Positions 24,605-35,678 of a stretch of 64,000 nt of DNA are shown here, piece after piece. Below the pieces are notes generated by a model. That model was not told the DNA's origin. It worked only from the letters and a program-made list of their open reading frames with translations, and did not search any database. The position numbers and the translations under genes are program-made. Location of the stretch: positions 75,427,553-75,491,552 of the forward strand of contig NC_081185.1 in NCBI RefSeq assembly GCF_029867415.1, given 5' to 3'. The stretch's first letter is position 1; every line of letters starts with the position of its first letter. Origin of the DNA: Vicia villosa (Eukaryota > Streptophyta > Magnoliopsida > Fabales > Fabaceae).

Positions 24605-24946
<342 letters not shown>

Positions 24947-24949
24947 GAC

Positions 24950-25357
24950 ATATTTACAGAAATAAACCGTGGCAATATAAATGGTTTAGAATGCATAACA
25001 TATAACAACGGTTTTAAATATGTGGTCATAACCAAACCGTGGCTATATCTTGAACCAAAACTGTATCGTAAATGTTAAATTGAAACTGTGGCTTTACCAT
25101 ATAGCCACAGTTTTGCAGTCATCGCAAATACAAACCGCGGCCTTAATCAAGCTACCTAAACCGTGGCCTAAAAAAGTCACGGTTGTCCAAAAGGCGTGGT
25201 CTATACCAAAAAACCGTGGACTTTACTTTAGGCCACGGCCGCATACTCCACAGTTGGATTTCCGTAGCCATACCGTGACCTCAGCGTTACGCCACGGTTA
25301 TTTTGCATATAGTTTCGGTTTCTTGGGCGTGGCAGGAGACCTTTTTTTTTTGTAGTG
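24950..25357. mobile_element. CACTA transposon terminal segment (right end)
   Basis: It ends tttttttttTGTAGTG at 25,357, the inverse of the CACTACA terminus of CACTA (En/Spm) elements. At least ten subterminal copies of an AAACCGTGGC-type motif occur in both orientations upstream of the end. The left end was not found, and the TA array may have replaced it. Confidence 0.7.
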
Positions 25358-25672
25358 ATGTATCCACATTTGACAATCTAATTTTCTCGTGGTAGTATCT
25401 GAATGATGGTTGATTTAAAGCATACTCTGTATTTTTTTTATGGTTCTTATTTTTTATTTCTCGCATGAAGTTATATGAATTACTTTAAAAATTACGTGGA
25501 AAAATTAGTTATTATGAAAATTTATTTGAAAAACATGGTTATTTGCTAAAAAAAACTACAATGAGCATAGTGAAAACCGTTTATTTTTTTCTTTCTAAAC
25601 TCAAACCTATATAATTTCTGATTTTCTTTAATAAATAGGAGTAATAAAAATAGCCATTTAGATTAATTTTAT

Positions 25673-26385
25673 TAGGGGTGTTCGCGGGCCGGTTTGGTTC
25701 GGTTTTGAGAGAATCTGATATCCAAACGGATTAAAATTAAATGGATTGGTTTGGATTGGATTTATAAATTTTTGCGATAAAGCCCAAACCGAACCGATCC
25801 GAGAAACAACAGATTGGTTTGAGTTGGATTGATCGGGTACATAAAAAATGCAAAAATATTTTTAAAAAATAACTTATTTACAAAAATTAATTTTTCATAA
25901 TATTATAAAAAAATATAATATTAATAGTGTTCAAATTTAAATATTATACTAGAAATTTTTCTCTAATAGATTCAAAAATATCTAACAAGAAAAATATCTA
26001 AGATTAAGACTTTTGAATCTATAACTATTCACTTGAATTAATATGATAATGAATGTGTTTCATAACTTTATGTTCATTTATCATATTACACTATCAATTT
26101 TCTAATAACAAATTAAAATAACATAACTTGTCCACACACAACATTTTATTTTTTTCATATTGAAGTTGAATGCTTGGTAGTAAGTTTCATGATAATTAAT
26201 TATGGTTGGTTTGGGTTGGGCTTGCGGGTAGAAAATTGAAGATCCGATGTCCGAACTGATTGTCATTAGATTTCACTGGTTTGGTTCGGTTCTTGCCCAA
26301 ACTGAAAAAATATCCAACCCAAACACTATGTTTTGATTCAGATTCTGGTTTGTTTCAGATTTACCCGAACCAATGAACACCCCTA
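25673..26385. mobile_element. hAT-type MITE with 8-bp TSD
   Basis: The termini TAGGGGTGTTC and GAACACCCCTA are inverted, and aattttat flanks both sides (25,665-25,672 and 26,386-26,393). Subterminal GGTTTGGTTCGG-type repeats occur at both ends. The 713-bp interior is AT-rich and non-coding. The 8-bp duplication fits the hAT superfamily. It lies about 190 bp upstream of F-box gene 2. Confidence 0.9.
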
Positions 26386-26486
26386 AATTTTATACATTCG
26401 ATTGATCGAATAACCAGTATAGACTCCTGAAAGACAAGTGTTTTTTCCGCCCAAAAGGGGCTAAAGCTTGACCCTAAATGAAGTAG

Positions 26487-26500
26487 GGTTTATAAACCCA
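26487..26500 (+). promoter_or_regulatory. TATA/telo-box-like sequence upstream of F-box gene 2
   Basis: tagggtttataaaccc lies about 80 nt before the ATG and contains a TATA-like tttataaa overlapping a telo-box-like motif. Function is inferred from position. Confidence 0.35.
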
Positions 26501-26572
26501 GAAACCCGTTATCTCTCATTCGAGTCCACAACCAAAAGCTTCTTCTCCTTCTTCCGGTAGCAGAAATTTACA

Positions 26573-27949
26573 ATGGCGGATATAATAAGCAATTTACCAG
26601 ACGCGATTCTCTGTCACATTCTCTCTTTTCTTCAAACCAAACAATCCGTGGCTACAAGCATTCTCTCAAAGAGGTGGAACCATCTCTGGCTCTCAGTTCC
26701 CACTCTGTGCTTCAAGGAGACAGTTAGAGACCGAATCACAACTTCTGAGTTTAACGATTTTGTATACTCTGTTTTGGTTTCGCGAGATTTCACACTTCCG
26801 ATCAAGACTTTCTATCTTGACGTTACATATGAATTTCCTGTTCCGTGTCCCATTATCAGTATAACCAAATGGGTAAACTTTATCCTACAAACAAGAGTTG
26901 AGTACCTTCATCTCCATATCAATTCCTGGCATCATCCTCCCAAATTGCCCCTAACCATTCTCACTTGCAAAACACTTGTGGTTCTCAAGCTTTACGGGTT
27001 TAGCGTGAAAGACGTTTTTTCCTATTCTTCTGTTCTACTTCCTTCTCTCAAAACCCTTCATTTGGAATATATTCGGCTCCCTAAACTTCAAGATTTTATC
27101 ATGTTTCTTTCTGGATGTCCAATTCTTGAGGATTTACGTACATTTGATGTGGTCATTGGTTCCCTAAACTCCCGGAGTTTAACCTGTAATGACTGGAAGA
27201 GCTTTTGTTTAAGTAAATTGACCAGAGCTGATATTCAATGTGGTGCGAATAAACCTTATTTTCCGTTGAAAGCACTTCACAACACACATTCTCTGCTCCT
27301 TAGATTCCTTCAGGTTTGTTTACCATACTCACTGATGATGAGATGAAAACGAAATATTTTGTTTTCCTTTGTTTCTTTGTTTGTGAGATACTAACCCTGA
27401 TTTCTTCATTTTTTCACTAGGTACATTACCGGAATGATTCGATTCCTACCTTTCATAATTTGACCCAACTGAAGCTTGTTTCTCTTAATTATAATTGGCG
27501 GTTCTTAGTTAAACTTCTCAACCATTGCCCAAAGCTTCAAAGCCTTGACATTGATCAGGTTTGTTAAGAATCGTATCTCATTTGTCTATTCATTGCATTG
27601 CACACTCTTATTGTAGGATTTTAATACACACCTTTATGTTTTTTATGTGCATTATTAATAGGCTGACGTAGACAAGAAAGTACGGACTAAAATAGATGAT
27701 AGAGAAGATTGGGTAGACCCGGATTTTGTTCCACAATGTCTTTCATTACACCTTACAACATGCAATCTATTCAACTTCTTAGGCCTGCAAGGTGAGCTTC
27801 TGCTAGTAAGCTATATTTTGAGGAATGCAGAAGTTTTACAAACCATGAAAATAAGTAATGTTGGGCGGAAAGGAATAAGAAGACTAATATCCTCATGCCC
27901 GAGGGCCTCTACAACGTGTCAAGTTACAATTATCAACGTTTCAATGTAA
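26573..27949 (+). CDS. F-box/FBD (F-box/LRR-like) protein gene 2, three exons
   Basis: The protein is about 388 aa from exons 26,573-27,313, 27,421-27,558 and 27,662-27,949, with GT/AG introns at the same positions and phases as gene 1. The F-box is at residues 5-45 (LPDAILCHILSFLQ). Leucine-rich segments follow (FLSGCPILEDLRTF), and the FBD-type end is SYILRNAEVLQTMKI then CPRASTTC. It is inferred to act as a substrate adaptor in an SCF ubiquitin ligase, with unknown target. The frame is open throughout, so the gene looks functional. It and gene 1 are duplicates now separated by about 18 kb, at least 10 kb of which is younger transposon insertion. Confidence 0.92.
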
Positions 27950-30404
27950 GTAGTACTGTACTAGTTACTCTATCATTCTTGTCACTTGATTAGCTTCTAC
28001 CATGCTACTTCTAGATTTCGTTGTTTCAATTTGAACTTTCATGTTCATGCAAATTTAACCCTCTTCCATTTTGTGGATTTATTGATAAAACATATCGCCA
28101 CTTGAATACAACGCAAACTTGTGGACTGTAAAATTAAAACGGAGTATCATGCATTAGAAAATGCTCATTTGATAAAAAGAAAGAGCTGTGATTATTTTGA
28201 TTTCAATGCTTTCCTGTAACATAACTTAATTTCATCAATGAAATTCATTTGACGTAAGCAAATTTAGTAGCAAAATGATAAATGTTGTAAAAATGGAAAA
28301 TTTATACTTGTTTTGGTCTGTAATAAAATGGGTTGATGCAAGTTCCCTTTGTAACACCAAACCTATAACATTGATGGTTTAATTTTCTTTATCTCATGTC
28401 TTGATAAATAGAAAGATCATGCATATTTTTTTTCTTGAGTTCCATGACTGAAATCATTACAGTTCTTTAAAAAAGAACAACAATGGAAGAAATTTCTATT
28501 AGGTTTTGACCTTTCTTTTCTTTTCCTTTAGAGTTCAGAAAAACAGGTTGAAAAAAAGATGATGGCATGCTGTAAATTTCACATTGCAAGTTAATGTCAT
28601 CTACTTTTTTGACTCATTGGAAGGGTACGTTCCATTAGTCTTTGCTACCATATATATGGAAGGAAACCATTGTTGGGATATTGATTTTGGACATGGTAGC
28701 TATATGCATTTTATGAAGGTTAAGAGAGGAGGTGTTGGAATTGAACTCCAAATAGATCATATAACTTATTAGTATTTTGAACAAAATATTTCTTGCTTGT
28801 TGAAATTAAAATGATTCTGCATTTATTTTGAAGTTACTGATATATGAACTGGAGATGATATGGTCTTAATTCATGCATATGAATAGTTTGAGTGAATAGA
28901 AAATAGGACTGAGCTCGATGGTGGTGATTCTCATCTTCAATATATGAGTACCTTTCTCCATTAATTTAACTTATCCGCTTCAAAATATGCTGATTTTACA
29001 GTGCTCATAGTGATCAAATGTGCATTTGACCCTTGATAGCAAGTTTTACCATGTATTTAAATTCTCTTCTCAAGAGGTGATGTAGTAAAGAGAATCACAG
29101 TCCATACTTGAAAGTTAACTAATTACCTCGGTTTAGTACATTATTTGAGAGTTTTATCCTGGACACTGTTAGTTTGCCATATATAACCCGGGTTAGACCT
29201 GATGATTGTATTGAAAAAATTACATCTATGAAAATATTTAACTTTTAAGAGGCATATGTGATCAAGTTATCTAAGTCGGAGGGAATATTTAACTTTTAAC
29301 ATAATCATAGTTAATTAATACTCTTATTTGTATTTCTGGCTACTACCTATATAACAAAAATTTTGTGATGCAGGTTAAATATTCGGTTTCATGAAATGTC
29401 TTTCATATTGTTTCTTTTAATAGGGTATCAAAAGTTCGGTGAGAGTCAATCTTATACTGTGTTTATTTGGTGGATCCTTCTTAGGTAAAATATTATTTTA
29501 AACAAACTTTAGTCTAACTTCGATTTGTCCCTTATTAATTATCGTATTCATTCTGCACCCTTTTCAAGAGTTTTTAACATGGGTCCTACCACCATTATCA
29601 TTTTGAATAAGACTCCTATATGAAATTGTCTTCTCGGTTGATCAAGTGATTCTAAACACTTGAGATAATAACGGATTGTCTTATTTGAAATTAAAAAAAA
29701 AATTATAAAAACTTTGCTCTTTAAAACAATATTTTTGATTTGATGAAGATATGGTGGTGAAAATTTAGAAAGAAGATGGACATAGATATTCAGCCTTCAT
29801 ATAGAAAATGTTTAACTTTTATAATTGATTAGAAACACTTAGTCTTTGACTATTTACATCATTTTAAGATGTTGAGCGTATGAACATGAGAGCTTTCACG
29901 GTTTCTCTTTCATACTTCAAGATGTTTTACTTGATTCAATAATTGATTAACACTTTAACAAGATCTTTGAATCATCTTACCAATGAAACTTAAAATATTT
30001 TCTTTCTTGATCAGATGTCATTATCAAGAGCGTACTGGACAGTTGATATCAACTTCCCCTTTGTCAGCTGTCACAAAAAATAACTCTTAATACTCAAAAG
30101 CCATTTAACTTATCGATTTATTATATTTAGAAATTGATTAAAAAAATAAATAAATAAAGTTGATTAGAAAAATTGTCATTTTTTCAATTTAAATAGTGGA
30201 TTCTTCATTTATTTTATAAAATAGTGTTCCAATATTTAAAAAACAAAGGTTGAATAGTTTAGTTTCTAAAAGCAATGAAAAAAAAATTAGGGCACAACTT
30301 CGTTACCTTTCAAAAATGATTGGGTAACTTTATCTAAATGAATTGTCTCATTTATATTGGTTTAAAAATATAGAAGAATTTTTAATTATGGCAATATATC
30401 TTTT
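27950..30404. other. Intergenic sequence downstream of F-box gene 2
   Basis: The first several hundred bases resemble the 3' flank of gene 1. Beyond about 28.5 kb I recognise no gene. A 62-codon frame at 28,584 has no familiar motif. Short decayed repeat pieces are likely. Confidence 0.45.
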
Positions 30405-31033
30405 GACGATTTCTCAATACACCCCATGATTCTCTTATACGCTGTGCGAAATTTCAAAAATGTCCCCAGTTTTTGTAGATGTATCTCCGAAAGTACCCCT
30501 TTTTCAAAAAACGTTGGTTTTTTCTGTAGATGCATCTACGGAAGCGTTAAAACATAATGAAACTTGGGATTTTCCCAATTAATTGGGAAAATCAGAAAGT
30601 TTCGTAGATACATCTACGAAACACTCTCTTTTCAACTCCTTCTGTAGATACATCTACGGAAAATTTCATGAACTTAATTAATTTGAGATTTTTTAATTTA
30701 GGATTTTCCCAATTAATTTGTAACTTAATTTGGGATTTTCCCAACTAATTTGTAACTTAATTTGGGGTTTTCCCAATTAATTAGGAAAATACCACACTTC
30801 TGTATATGTCATGAACTTAATTAATTTGAGATTTTCCCAATTAATTTGAAAAATCCCAAGATTTGCTATGTTTTAAGGCTTCCGTAGATGCATCTACGGA
30901 AAAATTCCGTATGTGCATCTACGGAAAGAAAACAATGTTAAACAAAAAAAAGTGTTTATCTAAGGAAGCACGAGGATATTTTTGCCAATTCAATGGTGCG
31001 TAAGAGACTCATGGTATGAGTTGAGAAATTGTC
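30405..31033. mobile_element. MITE with repeated GTAGATGCATCTAC palindromes
   Basis: Imperfect inverted ends: gacgatttctcaatacacc on the left, and the inverse of gacaatttctcaactcata on the right. About six copies of a GTAGATGCATCTACGGAA-type palindrome lie inside. Flanks tatctttt and tatttttt could be an imperfect 8-bp TSD. It is non-coding and the superfamily is unresolved. Confidence 0.65.
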
Positions 31034-31202
31034 TATTTTTTAAAATATAAATCCACCCGTAAATCATTAAGAAAGTACTAGTTTCCAATGCACCTAGTTT
31101 CTAATGCTGACAACTTTATCATAAGGACTTCTTGAATATTTGGATTGGAAAAACACCATCGACTTTATTTTCAAAAAATTTAGAAATATTTTATTTATTA
31201 AT

Positions 31203-31325
31203 GGGTTAAATATCTATGTGGTCCTTATAAATATTCAAACTTTTGTTTTTAGTTTTTCTAAAATTTTCCTTTAAACAATGGTCCTCCAAAAGTTTTACGT
31301 CCCTAATTTTATTCTCTGTCGTCTA
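31203..31325 (+). repeat. Mutator-like TIR relic, left part
   Basis: It starts gggttaaatatctatgtggt, similar to the gggttaaataagtttttggt terminus of the Mutator-like element at 43,839. Phrases like aatggtcct and gtccctaattttattc also correspond. It appears split by the solo LTR and resumes at 32,565. Confidence 0.45.
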
Positions 31326-32559
31326 TGTAAGTATGAAATGCGCCTAAGAGGAGGGTGAATTAGGTTCTTAAGATTTATATCGGTTTTCTTGAGATATGTG
31401 GATTATTTTTCTGGTTTATGGTAAGGTTATGAAAAGAGTAAAAATGCAGAAAAATAAACGACACAACGATATATACTGGTTCCCCTCACAATCCGATAGT
31501 GCTTCAGTCCCCTTTCAACACGAAAGAGATTTCACTATCGTTAGAATGATTATACAAGCCTATCCACACCAAATGTGATGCTTTACTATCTAAGATCTAA
31601 CAACACTAAGTGCAAGAAGAACAATCCTCTTCAATGCACACACTTACTTCCAACAATCCTGGAAAGTAAGAATACAAGAGTTTATAGAATTTTTACAAGA
31701 GTTTTTGATATATGGAAAATAATATATCAATCTTGGATTGATCTTCTTCTTCAAGCAAAACAATTCTCAATGAGTATACAAGTGTTCACAATGTATGTAT
31801 GAAACTTAGAATGATTTTTCAATGAAAAAGTGTGTAGAAAGTTTCACAGAAAATTCTGGTTTGTAAGCACTTGAAAATATTGAAAGTGAAGAGATTTATG
31901 AATATGGAATTGTTAATGAAGAAGGTGTTTTTGAATATAAAATATGCAGAATTTATAGTGTGTAAAACACCCTTTCAAAATAGTATTTTATCATGAAAAG
32001 ATGCCATGAATCAGTTACCATGAAAATTCTGGTTTAAAAATATAATATTTTTAGCCACTGGTTCAGTGGGAACCGGTTCCCACCTGGGAGAACCCGGTTC
32101 CTTCTGAACGTTAGATAGAAAAGATTTGAAATTAACAAAGGGGAACCGGTTCCCAGAGGGATAGAACCCGATTCCTGGTACAAAAAAACAGAGGCGTGTT
32201 TTAGGCAAGTTCTGGATCCCGGTTCCCTTATAGGGAGGAACCGGTTCCTGCAGCTTGTTTTCAGAAAATATTTTTTTAAACCAAATTCCAAATAGAATTT
32301 TCTTGAGTAAAAAGCTATGGAATTTTTCTTATGTTTATGCATGGAATATTTTGTGAACACTTATATGCAAAAGAGAGAATTTAATGCATATACCTTGACA
32401 ATTATTTTGATTCCATAATGTCTTCAATAATTCTCCGAGACTTGAAGCTTTGTGAAATGGCATAGGATTTGATCAATGATTTTTGCTCATCCTTTCTTGA
32501 TAGTTAATCTTCCATATTGTCTTCATCAAAACTATTTGATTGAGAAACGTGCTTTTACA
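31326..32559 (-). mobile_element. Solo copia-type LTR with 5-bp TSD
   Basis: It begins TGTAAGTATG and ends CTTTTACA, with gtcta at 31,321-31,325 and 32,560-32,564. The 1,234-bp sequence has copia-LTR style: a GGGTGAATTAGG-type edge, a gatttcactatcgtt leader, and tandem GGAACCGGTTCC palindromes near 32,050-32,250. There is no internal region, so unequal recombination between two LTRs is inferred. Strand is a guess from similarity to other copia LTRs here. Confidence 0.82.
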
Positions 32560-32639
32560 GTCTATTTAGTCTAACGGAAGCCGACGTAACACGCCACGTC
32601 TCTGAAAGTCAACCCTACAGAAAACAAGACAGATTGTGG

Positions 32640-32849
32640 GGGTTTGAAACCCTTAAATCAATGAAAAATAATTAAAAAAAGAGAAAGAGTTTTCTTCCTC
32701 CTCTTCCCCTCTCTTCCTCCACCCAAATCATCTTCTTCCTCTTCTCTCTTCAACTTTCTTACCATTAATTTAGATTTTAGAATTCTTTGAATGTGAATGG
32801 TGTAGCGGTAAAAATGTGAATCGAGCGTAATCGCGCGCTCGAAATATCA
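32640..32849 (-). repeat. Leader fragment of Ogre-like element (minus strand)
   Basis: Sequence internal to the primer-binding site, including a CT-rich stretch. It holds no coding region and is truncated before gag. Confidence 0.4.
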
Positions 32850-32861
32850 ACAGAGTCGCCA
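32850..32861 (-). promoter_or_regulatory. Ogre-type primer-binding site
   Basis: On the minus strand it reads TGGCGACTCTGT, next to the LTR edge. The same TGGCGACTCT lies at 55,571 on the plus strand. From memory, Ogre elements use a tRNA-Arg primer with this sequence. Confidence 0.65.
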
Positions 32862-34300
32862 CCGGTCTTTATTTATTCCAAAAAGGAAAGGGAAAATATC
32901 GATAAAACCCATGAAAGAAAAGGAAATGGATAAGATGGTCATCGCAACCAAATTAGGGTTTGGGAGTCGGTTAAGCAAGGGGAAGGTATTAGCACCCCTC
33001 ACTTCCATCGTACTCGATGGGACCCATTTAGTTAGTTTCGTGTTTGAGTGTTAGCGTAATGTTTGCGTTCTTTAGCTTATTAATCGAGAAAAGATGAAAG
33101 AAATGTTTTTTAGGGTTTTTATTATTATGAAGAAAAAGAAAATATTTTTTATTATTATGCTCGCCAAGACGTTTGTATCTTGTGCCTACGTATTCCCTAG
33201 TGCAATGGGAAAGTCAGAGCAATCGTAGTTCGGGCTAAAACTACGAATTTGTTGGTTGATTTTAGCGAGATGTACTCGATCGCATTCAAACAATACAATG
33301 CGCACATGGATAAGAGATTATTTGCATCACTACAAGAATGGATAACTAAATCGAGATTGAAATAAGATTTTGGCCATCATCGCATTCGAGTGGAAAATAT
33401 TCGATCTTCACATGTGGAAGTATAATTGCATTTGAATTTGACTAAGCGTCTCGTTTATAAAAAGGTTTTAAAATTAAAAGGTGTGAATAAATTTGAAGTT
33501 GTTTATGAGAAATCAAATATTTAAACAAAGGCTTAACGGCCATCGCCTAAATGCTTGAAAGAGAAAATTGCACAAGTACGTACAACCCCCTCGTAGGTGA
33601 TAAAAAGGATTCGCGCAAGGGCGAGAAAAAGATGTGATTTAGTGGATTGAAATTGTTTTATAAAAGGCGAGATGAATTGGATCCAAGTATTTAAACAAAA
33701 GCTTAACGGCCATCGCTTAAGATACTTGAAAAGAAAACTTGCTAAAACAAGTTCTATGAAGTCTTTAACGGAGTCTACGCGCTTAAACAATGGCTTAACG
33801 GCCATCGCCTAATTGCTTAAAGAACAACTTGTACAAGTACGTACAAACCATTCTTCATTATCCATTATAGACTTAATCAATTAGATTGTTAAAGGAAAGC
33901 ATTTTGTAAAAAGGTGAGTTTAATCGAGTTTTTTATGGAGCCTTTAATGGATTCCAAGTATTCGAATAAAAGCTTAACGGCCATCACCCAAATACTTTTA
34001 GGACAACTCGTACAAGTACGTACGAACCCTCCTTGATTCATCCATTAAGACTCAAAATTGATTTAATTGTTAAGAGCATTTTTGTAAATAAGGTGAGACA
34101 AATCGAGTTTTAAGGCGTCTTTAATGGAATCCTAAGCATTCAAACAAAGACTTAACGGCCATCGCCTAAACGCTTTAGAATAACTTGTACAAGTACGTAC
34201 AAACCCTTCTTGATTCATCCATTATCGACTAAATTGATTTAATCATTAAAGGTATTTTTTAATTTTTTATTATGAAAAAGAAGTTTGAAAAAAGTACTTG
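32862..34300 (-). repeat. Ogre-like LTR end with internal tandem repeats
   Basis: The segment next to the primer-binding site includes the phrase gttaagcaaggggaaggtattagcacccctc in shortened form (gggaaggtattagcacccct). A reverse counterpart is found at about 55,445-55,490. From about 33,480 to 34,230 a unit of 120-130 bp recurs five to six times, marked by gcttaacggccatcgc and acaagtacgtacaa. The LTR is truncated to the right and no TSD is visible. Confidence 0.65.
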
Positions 34301-35538
34301 GTGTGTAAGTGAATGATGGACAACTAAAGGGAATAATAAACACAAGCATTACAAAAGCGATAAAAAAAAATCATTACATCACAATGGAGGATTGGGGTAA
34401 ACTTTTATCATATGAGGATGAAATATGGCAAGAAAATAAATCAATAGCAAGAAAATCGAGCCACATAAACAAAATATCTAAATCTAAAAAAAAACAAACA
34501 TTAAATTAAACAACAATTAATAAAACTAATTAATTTTCAAACAAAAATAAGTAAAACTAAACATTAGTTCTTAAATTAAAAATAAACATATATAATATCT
34601 AATAGCACTAATTACTAAATTAATAAAATTAAATATTTCAAACAAAGTTAGAAAACTAAACATTGGTTTTTTTTTTAATTAAAAAATAAACATATATAAT
34701 ATCTAATAACACTAATTACTAACTAATAATAAAAAGAAAACCCTAAACAAAACAAAGAAAATATATTTTGCCTCATGCATGAGTAGCTACTACGTTGAAG
34801 AAACTATATCAAATAAACCAAGTTCCCAATGCACATGTAACATAGACTGTACAGGGTACCATGCAAAACAAAATAATCTACTCAAAAGTCAAAATAAAGC
34901 CAAGCTAACAACTAGAACACATGAACTAATGTAAACACAATTTTAAGAGTTTTCAAACCTGTCTCTACACATAAAAATGAATTTAAAAAAAATGGTTCTA
35001 TTTGCAACAAAAACCAAATGCCAGCCGAACGTAGCAAAAGCAACAGGAAACGTGGATCCGATGGTTCTACGTATCTCAAATATTTCTCCCCAATAAAACA
35101 ACCTGACCATTCAAATATAGAAATAAACTTGCTCCATGGAATGGCTTACTCTCTCACAGATTAACAGCAGCAACAATAACTTAACTCAAACAACTTTCAA
35201 ACATATATAATCACATGGTTTGTATTAACATCTACATTTAAACATATCATACAAGTAAAGTGGAGAAGCTACCGAGACTACGAGGGAGTCGACGACCAAA
35301 GTAGCAATCATACGTGGTGATTTACGGTGTGGCTGGTGCGTATTATGTGGTGTCTCTACTGTTTGTAGTTTGAGGGATACGTTTTGGTGTTCTCTGTTAG
35401 GTTCTTGTGGCTGAGTTTTGAGAATGATTGAAGATGAGTTTTGAGAAGTATGGTTGAATGACTCAGTTTTGAGTGTATTGAAGAGAGAGTTTCTGAAGCA
35501 GAATTTTTGTAGGTTAATCGTTGGTTCCAAAACAATAA
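34301..35538. other. AT-rich intergenic sequence with a tandem duplication
   Basis: Two copies of a segment of about 80 bp containing aaacatatataatatctaat lie at about 34,545-34,625 and 34,655-34,730. No gene was recognised. An apparent 108-codon frame on the minus strand at 35,225-35,551 has no known motif and runs into the LINE target site. Confidence 0.45.
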
Positions 35539-35678
35539 AGCTTTTTTGCAAATATTATTATTATTATTATTTTTTTAATCAAGAAATAATATTAAACGGA
35601 GAACTAAGGGTTCTCCAACCCGATTACAAAGGAGAGCGGGAAAGCCCGACAAAAAGAAAAATTACACACCAATTACCC

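Noticed and set aside
33327..33340. CACTACAAGAA motif as a possible CACTA terminus
   Set aside because: No subterminal repeats or partner end nearby; it lies within an Ogre-like LTR.
35225..35551. 108-codon minus-strand ORF next to the LINE
   Set aside because: No recognisable motif, low-complexity composition, and it ends in the LINE target site; not enough support for a gene.
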